From contig NZ_CP133188.1 of NCBI RefSeq assembly GCF_030913635.1, positions 2,232,001 to 2,296,000 of the forward strand: a stretch of DNA of 64,000 bases, read 5' to 3'. How positions within the stretch are numbered: position 1 is the stretch's first letter; each line of letters begins with the position of its first letter. Below the pieces are notes generated by a model, which made no database searches, had not been told where the DNA came from, and saw only the letters and a program-made list of their open reading frames with translations. Both the position numbers and the translations under genes were made by a program. This DNA comes from Sedimentibacter sp. MB35-C1 (GTDB taxonomy: Bacteria > Bacillota > Clostridia > Tissierellales > Sedimentibacteraceae). Positions 33,854-41,820 of this stretch are shown here, piece after piece.

Positions 33854-35287
33854 ATGGAATCAAAAAAGAAGTTGGAATTTTACGGAGGCGAATGGATTTC
33901 TTTCGTTCCGTTTATGGTTTTTCTGGCATTAATTATTACTACTACGTTCCATTTCGGATCAATATCTGATGGTGCGTTATGGATACCTGCTTTTATGGCA
34001 ATTGTTGTGGGTTTCTTTTTTGCAAAAAATAAAAAGGAATATTCTAATGCAATCATTGAAGGTATGGCCAGCAAGGAAGCTATAATTCCTGTTGTATGCT
34101 GGTTGTTTGCCGGTGTATTTTCTAGAATTTTAAGAGATTCAGGTTTGGCTTTGGGAATAGCAGGAGTAGCGGCAAATATGGGTGTAGGTAGCACTGCATT
34201 TGTAATTATAACATTTATTGCATCTGCTGTTTTTGCTTCTGCAACAGGGACCGGATTCGGTACCATAGCAACAGGGATGGGTGTACTATATCCGGCTGCT
34301 GTGGCGTTAGGAGCGTATCCTCCTATTGTGGCAGGTGCCATTATTTCAGGAGGAGCATTTGGTGATAATCTTGCTCCGGTTTCTGATACTACAATTTGTT
34401 CTGCTACATCGCAGGGCGTTGATGTGCCGGGTGTAGTTCGTTCTCGATTAAAATATGCCTTTACTGCAGGTGCTATAACAATTATCTGTCTTATAGTTTT
34501 CGGGGCAAGTAAAGCAACAGCAGGGGCGGCAGCCGGAACGGTTACTTATAATCCAAATACTTTGTATATGTTCATCCCTGTAATTGTAACAATTATGGTA
34601 GCTATAAAGACAGGAGATATAATAATAGCTACTGTTGTTGGATCTGTTGTAGGAGTTATAACAGGAGTGGCGGCAGGTTTGTTTGATTTTGTTCAAATAG
34701 ATGTAGTTGATGCAGTTAGACCTGCTATATTTACCGTATCCGGAACAGGGCTTGATCGTACAATCGGAGGAGTTATACAGACAGGGTTAAGCAGTATGAT
34801 TCAGGTTATAGTATTAGCTTTGTTGCTTTTCGGTTCAATTTCTATTATGAGAAACGGACATGGAGATGTTAAGCTGTTAAACGCTTTAAATAGAGTAACT
34901 GATACAAGAAAAGGTGCGGAATTAACTATATCAGCCATGGTAATTTCACTTTCGGCATTAATGGGATTAAACGCGCCGGCAGTATTGGCTGTAGGTTCTT
35001 CATTTGCTAAGCCTTTAGGTGAAAAGCACGGCATAAGTCCTTACAGAGTTGCAAATCTTTTGGATGCTCAGTCCAATACTTTTGTTTACAGTCTTCCATG
35101 GACGCCAGCCGTAATTTATACCCTTGGATTTGCAGCTGACAGCAGTGCACCTTTGGCAGCTGTAGATATTGCGCCATATGTATTTTACGGATATGCTATG
35201 CTTGTAGTAATGATTGCTTCAATATTCCTTGGAATAGGTCAAAATGATAACATGGGAAAAATTAAGAAGAATAGGGAAACTGCATAA
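33854..35287 (+). CDS. nhaC: NhaC-family Na+/H+ antiporter (substrate uncertain)
   Basis: A 477-residue membrane protein with about 11-12 hydrophobic segments. The ATG at 33854 is chosen because GGAGG precedes it and the upstream part of the frame would start before the sigma-54 transcription start. Family features include GGAFGDNLAPVSDTT, the ATGTGFGTIATGMG segment and TRKGAELTI. NhaC relatives exchange Na+ for H+, or couple these to malate/lactate or amino acids (MleN and similar), so the sensed and transported ligand may be the same. It is controlled by its own -24/-12 promoter and ends at a strong terminator. Confidence 0.88.
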   Translation: MESKKKLEFYGGEWISFVPFMVFLALIITTTFHFGSISDGALWIPAFMAIVVGFFFAKNKKEYSNAIIEGMASKEAIIPVVCWLFAGVFSRILRDSGLALGIAGVAANMGVGSTAFVIITFIASAVFASATGTGFGTIATGMGVLYPAAVALGAYPPIVAGAIISGGAFGDNLAPVSDTTICSATSQGVDVPGVVRSRLKYAFTAGAITIICLIVFGASKATAGAAAGTVTYNPNTLYMFIPVIVTIMVAIKTGDIIIATVVGSVVGVITGVAAGLFDFVQIDVVDAVRPAIFTVSGTGLDRTIGGVIQTGLSSMIQVIVLALLLFGSISIMRNGHGDVKLLNALNRVTDTRKGAELTISAMVISLSALMGLNAPAVLAVGSSFAKPLGEKHGISPYRVANLLDAQSNTFVYSLPWTPAVIYTLGFAADSSAPLAAVDIAPYVFYGYAMLVVMIASIFLGIGQNDNMGKIKKNRETA

Positions 35288-35326
35288 AAACATGACCACC
35301 GGTTCATCCGGTGGTCATGTTTTTTT
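35286..35326. terminator. bidirectional terminator between nhaC and the diiron protein gene
   Basis: A perfect 17-bp stem (AAAAACATGACCACCGG / CCGGTGGTCATGTTTTT) with a 5-nt loop and T-runs in both directions. Confidence 0.93.
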
Positions 35327-35328
35327 AA

Positions 35329-35826
35329 CTAAAAAGGTGCGAAGCCTTGTTCAGCCCACCAATCTTCCTTCAATATATCGTATTGCTCTGTGAATTGATT
35401 AAGATGTACTTTTTCCCAGCCAATCAGTATATCAAACAAGTCTTTACTTTCTTTTGATGAAACCTTTGACTTAGCATTTTCATAAAACTCTATTGAGCTT
35501 TTTTCCATCTGAATTCCAATCCCAAAAACTGACATAGCTACTGATGCATTACTTTTGTCTACCTTTTCCCATTTGTATATTTCTGGTGACGGAACTGCAA
35601 TGCCGGATTCCAGTATGTCATCAATTGTAAAATTATCGCCATTTGATAGCTTACTCCATAGGGTTTTGAGATAATCGGCATGTTTTAGCTCTTCATTTGC
35701 CAGCTCTAAAAATGCTTCCTTTGTTCCTGGTGATGTTGCTTGATTTGCGGCCAGCTTATAAAATTCATAGCCTTCTACTTCGTTAAGAACGGCCTGCGAT
35801 ATGATTGATAATTCTTCCTTATACAT
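35329..35826 (-). CDS. ferritin-like diiron protein (rubrerythrin family, no rubredoxin domain)
   Basis: A 165-residue four-helix protein. Two diiron half-sites are visible: LNEVEGYEFYKLA with LANEELKHADYL in the first pair of helices, and MEKSSIEFYENA with GWEKVHLNQF in the second. The cysteine pairs of a rubredoxin module are missing, so electrons would have to come from a partner. Rubrerythrin relatives reduce peroxide in anaerobes, though an iron-binding role is also possible. The C-terminus ends WWAEQGFAPF, a tail common in this subgroup. RBS is AGGAGG. It is monocistronic. Confidence 0.82.
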   Translation of the reverse strand: MYKEELSIISQAVLNEVEGYEFYKLAANQATSPGTKEAFLELANEELKHADYLKTLWSKLSNGDNFTIDDILESGIAVPSPEIYKWEKVDKSNASVAMSVFGIGIQMEKSSIEFYENAKSKVSSKESKDLFDILIGWEKVHLNQFTEQYDILKEDWWAEQGFAPF

Positions 35827-36012
35827 TTTTTCCTCCTAAATACTTAAGATATTTATGATATACCATATTTATATATATCTTAAACATTAATTTAAAATAT
35901 ACCCAATTTATTTATATAATATAAATTATAAATTTTTGAAGAAGCTTTAATTATAACAAGTTTTGTGATATCATAAAATAAATGATAATTTTAATAATTC
36001 AGAGGTGGAAAA

Positions 36013-37332
36013 TTGTATAAGGATATATCGAGAGAAATGATGAATTTCATTAAAAAAAGCCCTAGTGCATTTCATGCTGTTGAAGAAATAAAGAATGAAC
36101 TTATTTCTAATGGATTTACTGAATTGAGCGAGGGAAAAAAATGGGATATTGAAAAGGAAAAAAAATATTTTGTTACAAGGAATTTATCCTCGATAATAGC
36201 TTTTAAGACAGGTGAGGATTTGGAAGAGTACAGCTTTAATATTGTGGCTTCTCACGGTGATTCACCTAACTTTAAAATTAAGGACAACTATAAGATTGAG
36301 ACAAAAAATAAATACATACAGCTTAATACTGAAAAATATGGAGGAATGATTTACTCGTCTTGGTTTGACAGACCTCTGTCAGCTGCCGGAAGGATTGTAA
36401 TAAAAAAAGGAAATAGTATTGAATCAAGGCTTGTTAATATAGATAGAGACTTGGTTATTATTCCTAATGTGGCCATACATATTAACAGAGAAATAAATTC
36501 TGCCATGAAATACAACGAACAGGTTGATCTTATGCCTTTGTATGGGTCTTCATGCGCTGGAGAATGCGATTTAATGGATATGGTTGCGGAATTTTCGGAT
36601 GTACAAAAGGACAATATAATCAGTTCGGATTTGTATCTGTATAACCGAATGGAACCCAGCATATGGGGAGGCGGTTATGAATTTTTGTCATCACCGAGGC
36701 TTGATAATCTTCAATGTGCATATGCTACACTGAAAGGTTTCATGCAGGGATATAATTCAAAATCCGTAAGCGTTTACTGCTGTTTCGATAATGAGGAAGT
36801 AGGAAGTGGAACAAAGCAGGGAGCAGCATCCACATTTCTGCCGGATGTTTTGAAAAGAATTAATTCCAGCTTGGGAAAGGCTGATGAAGAATATTTGTGT
36901 GCCCTTGCTTCTTCATTTATGGTATCTGCTGATAATGCACATGCTGTTCACCCGAACCATCCGGAAAAAAGCGATCCTTCAAATGGCGTATATATGAATG
37001 AAGGTGTAGTAATTAAGCATAATGCCAATCAGAAATATACAACGGATTCTGTAAGCTGTGCAGTATTCCAATTGTTGTGTGAGAATGCAGGAGTGAAGTA
37101 CCAGCATTATTCAAACCGCTCTGATATGCCTGGTGGTAGTACACTTGGCAATATAGCTTCGCTGAATGTAAGCATCAACACGGTTGATGTTGGACTTGCT
37201 CAGCTGGCAATGCATTCATCCTATGAAACTGCCGGTATTATGGATACGTACAGCATGGTTTGTGTAATGAAAGAATTTTTCAATTCACACATAGAGCAAA
37301 CTGATATAGGGAAATTGAATATTGTTAAATGA
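36013..37332 (+). CDS. apeB: M18 family aminopeptidase
   Basis: A 439-residue cytoplasmic zinc aminopeptidase of the aspartyl/general M18 type, which trims N-terminal residues from peptides. Metal- and active-site segments are VASHGDSPNFKIKD, YSSWFDRPLSAAGR, CCFDNEEVGSGTKQG and SADNAHAVHPNHPEK. The start is read as TTG at 36013 because AGAGGTGG lies four bases before it and the first ATG (36037) has no RBS. Length is normal for the family. It is a single gene before the thiamine operon. Confidence 0.93.
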   Translation: MYKDISREMMNFIKKSPSAFHAVEEIKNELISNGFTELSEGKKWDIEKEKKYFVTRNLSSIIAFKTGEDLEEYSFNIVASHGDSPNFKIKDNYKIETKNKYIQLNTEKYGGMIYSSWFDRPLSAAGRIVIKKGNSIESRLVNIDRDLVIIPNVAIHINREINSAMKYNEQVDLMPLYGSSCAGECDLMDMVAEFSDVQKDNIISSDLYLYNRMEPSIWGGGYEFLSSPRLDNLQCAYATLKGFMQGYNSKSVSVYCCFDNEEVGSGTKQGAASTFLPDVLKRINSSLGKADEEYLCALASSFMVSADNAHAVHPNHPEKSDPSNGVYMNEGVVIKHNANQKYTTDSVSCAVFQLLCENAGVKYQHYSNRSDMPGGSTLGNIASLNVSINTVDVGLAQLAMHSSYETAGIMDTYSMVCVMKEFFNSHIEQTDIGKLNIVK

Positions 37333-37342
37333 TAAAAATATT

Positions 37343-37371
37343 TTGCAATTAGAGAGTATTAGTATTATAAT
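37343..37371 (+). promoter_or_regulatory. sigma-A promoter of the thiamine operon
   Basis: TTGCAA (37343-37348), a 17-bp spacer and TATAAT (37366-37371), placing the start about 15-20 bases before the TPP aptamer. Confidence 0.75.
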
Positions 37372-37394
37372 ATAGTAAAATTAATAATCACAAA

Positions 37395-37475
37395 GCGGGA
37401 GCTTAATAATAGGCTGAGAGGAAACTGAAAGTTTCGACCGTACCTGATTTGGATAATGCCAACGTAGGGAACTGT
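37395..37475 (+). ncRNA. TPP riboswitch (THI box)
   Basis: The conserved THI-box blocks are present in order: GCGGGAGC, then GGCTGAGAGG, GACCGTACCTGATTTGG, ATAATGCCAACGTAGGGAA. Binding of thiamine pyrophosphate should favour the terminator hairpin that follows, switching off cytX-HAD-thiM-thiE-thiD. Confidence 0.95.
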
Positions 37476-37485
37476 TTATGTAAGT

Positions 37486-37523
37486 AAATGGGATATACCG
37501 CATGTCGGCATATCCCATTTTTA
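37486..37523 (+). terminator. riboswitch-controlled terminator
   Basis: AAATGGGATATACCG pairs with CGGCATATCCCATTT (one mismatch) and is followed by a T-rich tail. It lies between the TPP aptamer and cytX, the expected expression platform. Confidence 0.88.
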
Positions 37524-37540
37524 ATGAAAGGAATTATATT

Positions 37541-38719
37541 ATGGAAAGTTACAAAACATCAACATTAAGCAATGGATTACTTTGGTTTGGTGCAGCAATA
37601 TCCATTGCGGAAATTTACACAGGAACACTATTTGTACCACTGGGGTTTGAAAAAGGTTTTATTGCAATAGTAATAGGTCATATAATCGGATGTATACTAT
37701 TGTATTATTCAGGGATTATAGGGGCGGAAAGCAAAAAATCTTCTATGGAATCCGTAGGATTTTCATTCGGCGTTCAGGGAAGAAAGTTTTTTGCGTTGCT
37801 CAATGTGTTACAGTTGGTCGGTTGGACAGCTGTAATGATAATGCAGGGGTCTAAGGCAATGGGAATAATGCTTAACTCTGGTGCAGGAGCCCAATCCGAT
37901 ATAATCTGGAGCTTTATAATCGGAGCAATAATTTTATTATGGGTTGTGATTGGGTATAAAAATTTGGAGAAGATAAACATCTTTACAATAGGTGGATTGT
38001 TTATTCTTACTGTACTTTTAGGCTTTACTGTATTCAGTGGTACAGAACAGGCAGAAGTGGCAGGCAGCATGAGTTTCGGTATGGCAATTGAACTTTCAAT
38101 AGCTATGCCATTGTCATGGCTTCCTTTAATTTCTGACTATACTAAAAATGCCAAGCATCCTAAAGTGGCTGCACGTGCAAGTGTAATTACGTATTTTATA
38201 GGAAGTGTATTTATGTACTCAATAGGCCTTGGAGCAGCGTTATATACTGGCGAAAGTGATATTGCTGCGATGATGCTAAAAGTAGGATTCGGGTTAATGG
38301 GAGTGCTGATTATTTTATTTTCAACAGTTACAACAACGTTTCTGGATGTATATTCAGCAGGAGTCAGCTTTAATGCTATCAACAGCAAGCTTCCTGAAAA
38401 AACAATGGCCATTGCGGCATGTGTATCCGGAACCTTGCTGGCAGTTTTTACGCCGGTTGAACAATATGAAAACTTCTTATATTTAATAGGATCGGTTTTC
38501 GCTCCTATGATTTCTATTTTGATAGCTGATTATTTTATATTAAAAAAGGACAACTTGAAAAAATCAGTTGATGTTACTAATTTCATTATATGGGGGATAG
38601 GATTTATATTGTATCGTTTATTTTTAAATACTGATACAATTATAGGAAGTACGTTGCCGGTAATGATTCTTTCGGTTATAATGTGTGTAGCTGCAGACAA
38701 ATTTAATCTTAAAAAATAA
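37541..38719 (+). CDS. cytX: thiamine-precursor (HMP) permease CytX, NCS1 family
   Basis: A 392-residue NCS1 cytosine/purine-type permease with about 10-12 membrane segments, opening with SNGLLWFGAAISIAEIYTG, the usual first helix of the CytX group. The TPP riboswitch in front and the thiamine genes behind indicate import of the pyrimidine precursor hydroxymethylpyrimidine. The start at 37541 follows GAAAGGA; an upstream in-frame codon at 37502 lies inside the terminator hairpin. No thiC is present, which fits reliance on imported precursor. Confidence 0.9.
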   Translation: MESYKTSTLSNGLLWFGAAISIAEIYTGTLFVPLGFEKGFIAIVIGHIIGCILLYYSGIIGAESKKSSMESVGFSFGVQGRKFFALLNVLQLVGWTAVMIMQGSKAMGIMLNSGAGAQSDIIWSFIIGAIILLWVVIGYKNLEKINIFTIGGLFILTVLLGFTVFSGTEQAEVAGSMSFGMAIELSIAMPLSWLPLISDYTKNAKHPKVAARASVITYFIGSVFMYSIGLGAALYTGESDIAAMMLKVGFGLMGVLIILFSTVTTTFLDVYSAGVSFNAINSKLPEKTMAIAACVSGTLLAVFTPVEQYENFLYLIGSVFAPMISILIADYFILKKDNLKKSVDVTNFIIWGIGFILYRLFLNTDTIIGSTLPVMILSVIMCVAADKFNLKK

Positions 38720-38733
38720 GATGGGAGGATTAT

Positions 38734-39375
38734 GTGAAGAAGTTTAAATACTCAATTTTTGATATGGATGGCACATTGCTTGATTCAATGCCTGCTTGGC
38801 ATAACATAGGAAAGGAGTATTTGTCTTTTCTTAAGATTACGCCTCCGAAAAACCTGAACGAAATTATTGCACCTATGTCTTTGGAAGAATCAGCAGAGTA
38901 TTTCATAGAAAGGTTTAAAATGAACTTAAGTGTTGAGGAAATAATATCGGGAGTAAAAAGCCTGATAGAAGATAAGTATAGATATGAGCTGAAGTTAAAA
39001 CCCTATGTCAAAGAATATCTAGAAAAATTAAAAAAAGAAGGCGTGTTCATGTGTGTTGCAACTGCTTCGCCTTTGAAATTAGCAGCTGCAGCGCTTGAGC
39101 GAAATGGTGTTTTAAAGTGTTTTTCCTTTATTGTCAGCTGCGATGAGGTGGGGGTTGGGAAAAACAAACCGGATATATATTACCTGGCGGCAAGCAGGTT
39201 AAATGCAGATCCGCAGGAAATAGCGGTCTATGAGGATGCTGATTTTGCATTAATAACAGCAAGAGAAGCAGGATTTTATACAGTAGGGGTATATGATGAT
39301 TGCTTTAGCCATAAAAGAAAGGACATTGAATTAATAAGTCATTCATATATTGAATCATTTAAAGAGGTTATATAG
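38734..39375 (+). CDS. HAD-superfamily phosphatase in the thiamine operon
   Basis: A 213-residue HAD subfamily IA hydrolase. Motif I is FDMDGTLLDS (D10 nucleophile, D12), motif II is the ATAS Ser/Thr, the conserved Lys is in GKNKPDIYY, and motif IV is YEDADFALITAREAG. A helical cap lies between about 15 and 80. The start is GTG at 38734 (RBS GGGAGG); the overlapping ATG would stop at once. Its place between cytX and thiM suggests thiamine monophosphate or a precursor phosphate as substrate. That is inference from context, not from residues. Confidence 0.85.
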   Translation: MKKFKYSIFDMDGTLLDSMPAWHNIGKEYLSFLKITPPKNLNEIIAPMSLEESAEYFIERFKMNLSVEEIISGVKSLIEDKYRYELKLKPYVKEYLEKLKKEGVFMCVATASPLKLAAAALERNGVLKCFSFIVSCDEVGVGKNKPDIYYLAASRLNADPQEIAVYEDADFALITAREAGFYTVGVYDDCFSHKRKDIELISHSYIESFKEVI

Positions 39376-39428
39376 GGTAAAAACTCTGAAAAAATACATG
39401 ACTTAATTTAAATTCGGAAGGAGATAAT

Positions 39429-40259
39429 ATGTTTTCTGAAATTATAGACAATGTAAAAAATAATGTGCCTCTGGTACATAACATTACAAATTATGTTACA
39501 GTAAATGACTGTGCTAATATTCTGCTGGCTTGCGGAGGGTCGCCAATAATGGCTGATGATGTTGATGAGGTTGAAGAAATCACTTCAATTTGCAATGCTC
39601 TGGTAATAAATATAGGGACGCTTAATTCAAGGACAATAGAAGCTATGATTAAGGCAGGTAAAAAAGCAAATGAAATAAATATACCTGTTATACTTGACCC
39701 TGTTGGAGCCGGAGCATCAAAGTTAAGAACTGAGACTACATTCAGGCTGTTAAGAGAAGTTAAAATTTCTGTAATACGAGGCAACATGTCCGAAATCAAG
39801 GTTGTCGGAAGCTCAGAATCAAACGGCGCAAGAGGGGTGGATGCAAATGTTGCAGATACTGTAACAGAAAAAAACTTAGATGAAGCGGTTAATTTCATTA
39901 AATGCTTATCCGAGAGTTTATCGTCGATTATAGCCGTTACAGGTGCCATAGATATAGTTGCTGATTCGCATAAGGCTTTTGTAATTAAAAATGGACATCC
40001 TTCTATGAGTAAAATAACAGGAACAGGTTGTATGCTTACTTCGATAATCGGAGCTTATTGCGGAGCTAACAGGGATAATATGCTTGAAGCATCTGCAGCA
40101 GCGGTGTGTGGAATGGGATTGAGCGGGGAAATGGCTTATAGAAAAACGAAGGAAAATGACGGCGGCACATCGTCTCTGAGAATGCATCTAATTGATTATA
40201 TAGGAAAAATTAATTCTGAAATTTTGGAGGGAGGCGCTAGATTTGAAATTAGAAAGTAG
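39429..40259 (+). CDS. thiM: hydroxyethylthiazole kinase
   Basis: A 276-residue ribokinase-like enzyme that phosphorylates the thiazole moiety of thiamine for salvage. N-terminal PLVHNITNYVTVNDCAN, then GGSPIMADD, the DPVGAGASK loop and the GTGCMLTS anion-hole motif with the catalytic Cys are all intact. RBS is AAGGAG. The 3' end overlaps thiE by 17 bases, so the two are coupled. Confidence 0.96.
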   Translation: MFSEIIDNVKNNVPLVHNITNYVTVNDCANILLACGGSPIMADDVDEVEEITSICNALVINIGTLNSRTIEAMIKAGKKANEINIPVILDPVGAGASKLRTETTFRLLREVKISVIRGNMSEIKVVGSSESNGARGVDANVADTVTEKNLDEAVNFIKCLSESLSSIIAVTGAIDIVADSHKAFVIKNGHPSMSKITGTGCMLTSIIGAYCGANRDNMLEASAAAVCGMGLSGEMAYRKTKENDGGTSSLRMHLIDYIGKINSEILEGGARFEIRK

Positions 40260-40878
40260 AGATCTACTTCTTTATGCAATAACTGACAGATCTTGGTTGG
40301 GAGAAAAAACTCTGCCTCAGGTTGTAGAAGAGGCAATATTGGGTGGAGCTTCATTTATACAACTAAGAGAAAAAAACTTAAGCTATCAGGATTTTTTGAG
40401 AGCCGCAATTGAAGTGAAAGTGGTTACAGATAAGTATAAGATTCCGTTTGTAATAAATGACAATGTTGATATTGCTGCAGAATCGGGAGCAGATGGCGTA
40501 CATATAGGTCAGAGCGACGAGGGGATTAAGTCGGCCAGAGAAAAGCTAGGCAAAGATAAAATAATAGGATTGTCTGCATGTACGGTTGAAGAGGCTGTTA
40601 TCGCAGAGAAAGCAGGAGCTGATTATTTGGGAGTGGGAACAATTTTCAATACGCTTACAAAATCAGACGAAAGGACGGTTTCTAAAGAAGAACTGAAAAA
40701 AATATGTGATACAGTAAAAATACCGGTCGTTGCAATTGGAGGAATATCAACCGATAATTCACTGGAACTTAAAGGTACAGGTATAGAAGGAATATCAGTA
40801 ATATCTGCTATATTTGCCAAAAATGACATCAAAAATGCAGCCAGGGAATTATTTTTGTTATCACAACAAATAGTTTAG
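40243..40878 (+). CDS. thiE: thiamine phosphate synthase
   Basis: A 211-residue TIM-barrel enzyme joining HMP pyrophosphate and thiazole phosphate to thiamine monophosphate. Recognised segments are YAITDRSWLGE, SFIQLREKN, FVINDNVDIA, GADGVHIGQSD, GADYLGVGTIF and VVAIGGIS. The start is TTG at 40243, supported by GGAGGGAGG nine bases upstream. Length is normal. Confidence 0.96.
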   Translation: MKLESRDLLLYAITDRSWLGEKTLPQVVEEAILGGASFIQLREKNLSYQDFLRAAIEVKVVTDKYKIPFVINDNVDIAAESGADGVHIGQSDEGIKSAREKLGKDKIIGLSACTVEEAVIAEKAGADYLGVGTIFNTLTKSDERTVSKEELKKICDTVKIPVVAIGGISTDNSLELKGTGIEGISVISAIFAKNDIKNAARELFLLSQQIV

Positions 40879-40891
40879 TAAGGAGATAAAT

Positions 40892-41674
40892 ATGAAAAAA
40901 GTATTAACAATTGCCGGTTCAGATTCAAGTGGAGGAGCAGGGATTCAAGCAGATCTGAAAACAATGTCCAGCCATAAAATATATGGAATGAGCGTAATAA
41001 CCGCACTAACTGCTCAAAATACAACAGGCGTGCTTGGAGTTTTAGATTCTTCTCCTGAATTTGTAGAATTGCAGATGGATGCAGTTTTTACCGACATAAT
41101 ACCGGATGCCGTAAAAATAGGGATGGTTTCAAACAAAGAGATAATTTCAGCAATTTCTCGAAAACTTATAGAGTACAATGCTCAAAATATTGTCCTTGAT
41201 CCAGTCATGGTTTCAACCAGCGGCAGCAGGCTGTTTATGGACGATTCAATCGATATGCTGATAAATAAGCTAATGCCGCTTGCAAAGGTTATAACACCTA
41301 ATATTCATGAAGCCGAAGTGCTTTGCGGATTTGAAGTCGAAAGCAAAGAAGATATGAAAAATGCAGCTCTTAAAATATCTGAAACATATTCTGGCTGTAT
41401 TTTGATAAAGGGAGGACATTTAGCAGATTGCAGCGATGATTTACTGTACGCTGATGGTGTGTTTACATGGTATGAGCAGTCAAAAATTGACAACCCTAAC
41501 ACTCACGGAACAGGATGCACTCTATCATCAGCAATTGCATGCAATTTGGCAGAAGGATTCAACGTTGAGAAAAGTATTCTAAATGCAAAGGAATATATTA
41601 CCGGAGCTTTGAAAGCAAACTTGAACTTGGGAAAAGGCAGCGGTCCGTTAAACCACTTTTGGAACAAAAAATAA
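40892..41674 (+). CDS. thiD: hydroxymethylpyrimidine / phosphomethylpyrimidine kinase
   Basis: A 260-residue ribokinase-fold enzyme adding two phosphates in turn to HMP. N-terminal TIAGSDSSGGAGIQADLKT, the DPVMVSTSG segment and HGTGCTLSSAIA near the end are diagnostic. It closes a salvage-only set: HMP import (CytX) and ThiD for one half, ThiM for the other, ThiE for joining. thiL, thiC and thiG are not in the operon. RBS is AAGGAG. Confidence 0.96.
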   Translation: MKKVLTIAGSDSSGGAGIQADLKTMSSHKIYGMSVITALTAQNTTGVLGVLDSSPEFVELQMDAVFTDIIPDAVKIGMVSNKEIISAISRKLIEYNAQNIVLDPVMVSTSGSRLFMDDSIDMLINKLMPLAKVITPNIHEAEVLCGFEVESKEDMKNAALKISETYSGCILIKGGHLADCSDDLLYADGVFTWYEQSKIDNPNTHGTGCTLSSAIACNLAEGFNVEKSILNAKEYITGALKANLNLGKGSGPLNHFWNKK

Positions 41675-41712
41675 CAATAGGCGCCATGATAAATAAATCA
41701 GGGCGCCTATTG
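41675..41712 (+). terminator. hairpin ending the thiamine operon
   Basis: An 11-bp GC-rich stem CAATAGGCGCC / GGCGCCTATTG, starting one base after the thiD stop codon, with an inner TGAT/ATCA extension. It is followed by CTTTGC only, so the U-tract is poor. Confidence 0.65.
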
Positions 41713-41788
41713 CTTTGCAGAGATATGTAATGAATAATAAAATTGTATAAAAATATAGGAAAAATTTGTATAAAATTCTAGAAAATTA

Positions 41789-41797
41789 TGGTATAAT
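41789..41797 (+). promoter_or_regulatory. extended -10 promoter for comM-dprA
   Basis: TGG followed by TATAAT (41792-41797), 24 bases before the comM start. No good -35 hexamer is seen at 17 bp, which extended -10 promoters can do without. Confidence 0.5.
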
Positions 41798-41820
41798 ACA
41801 GAAAAAAGTGTGGAGGTTTT

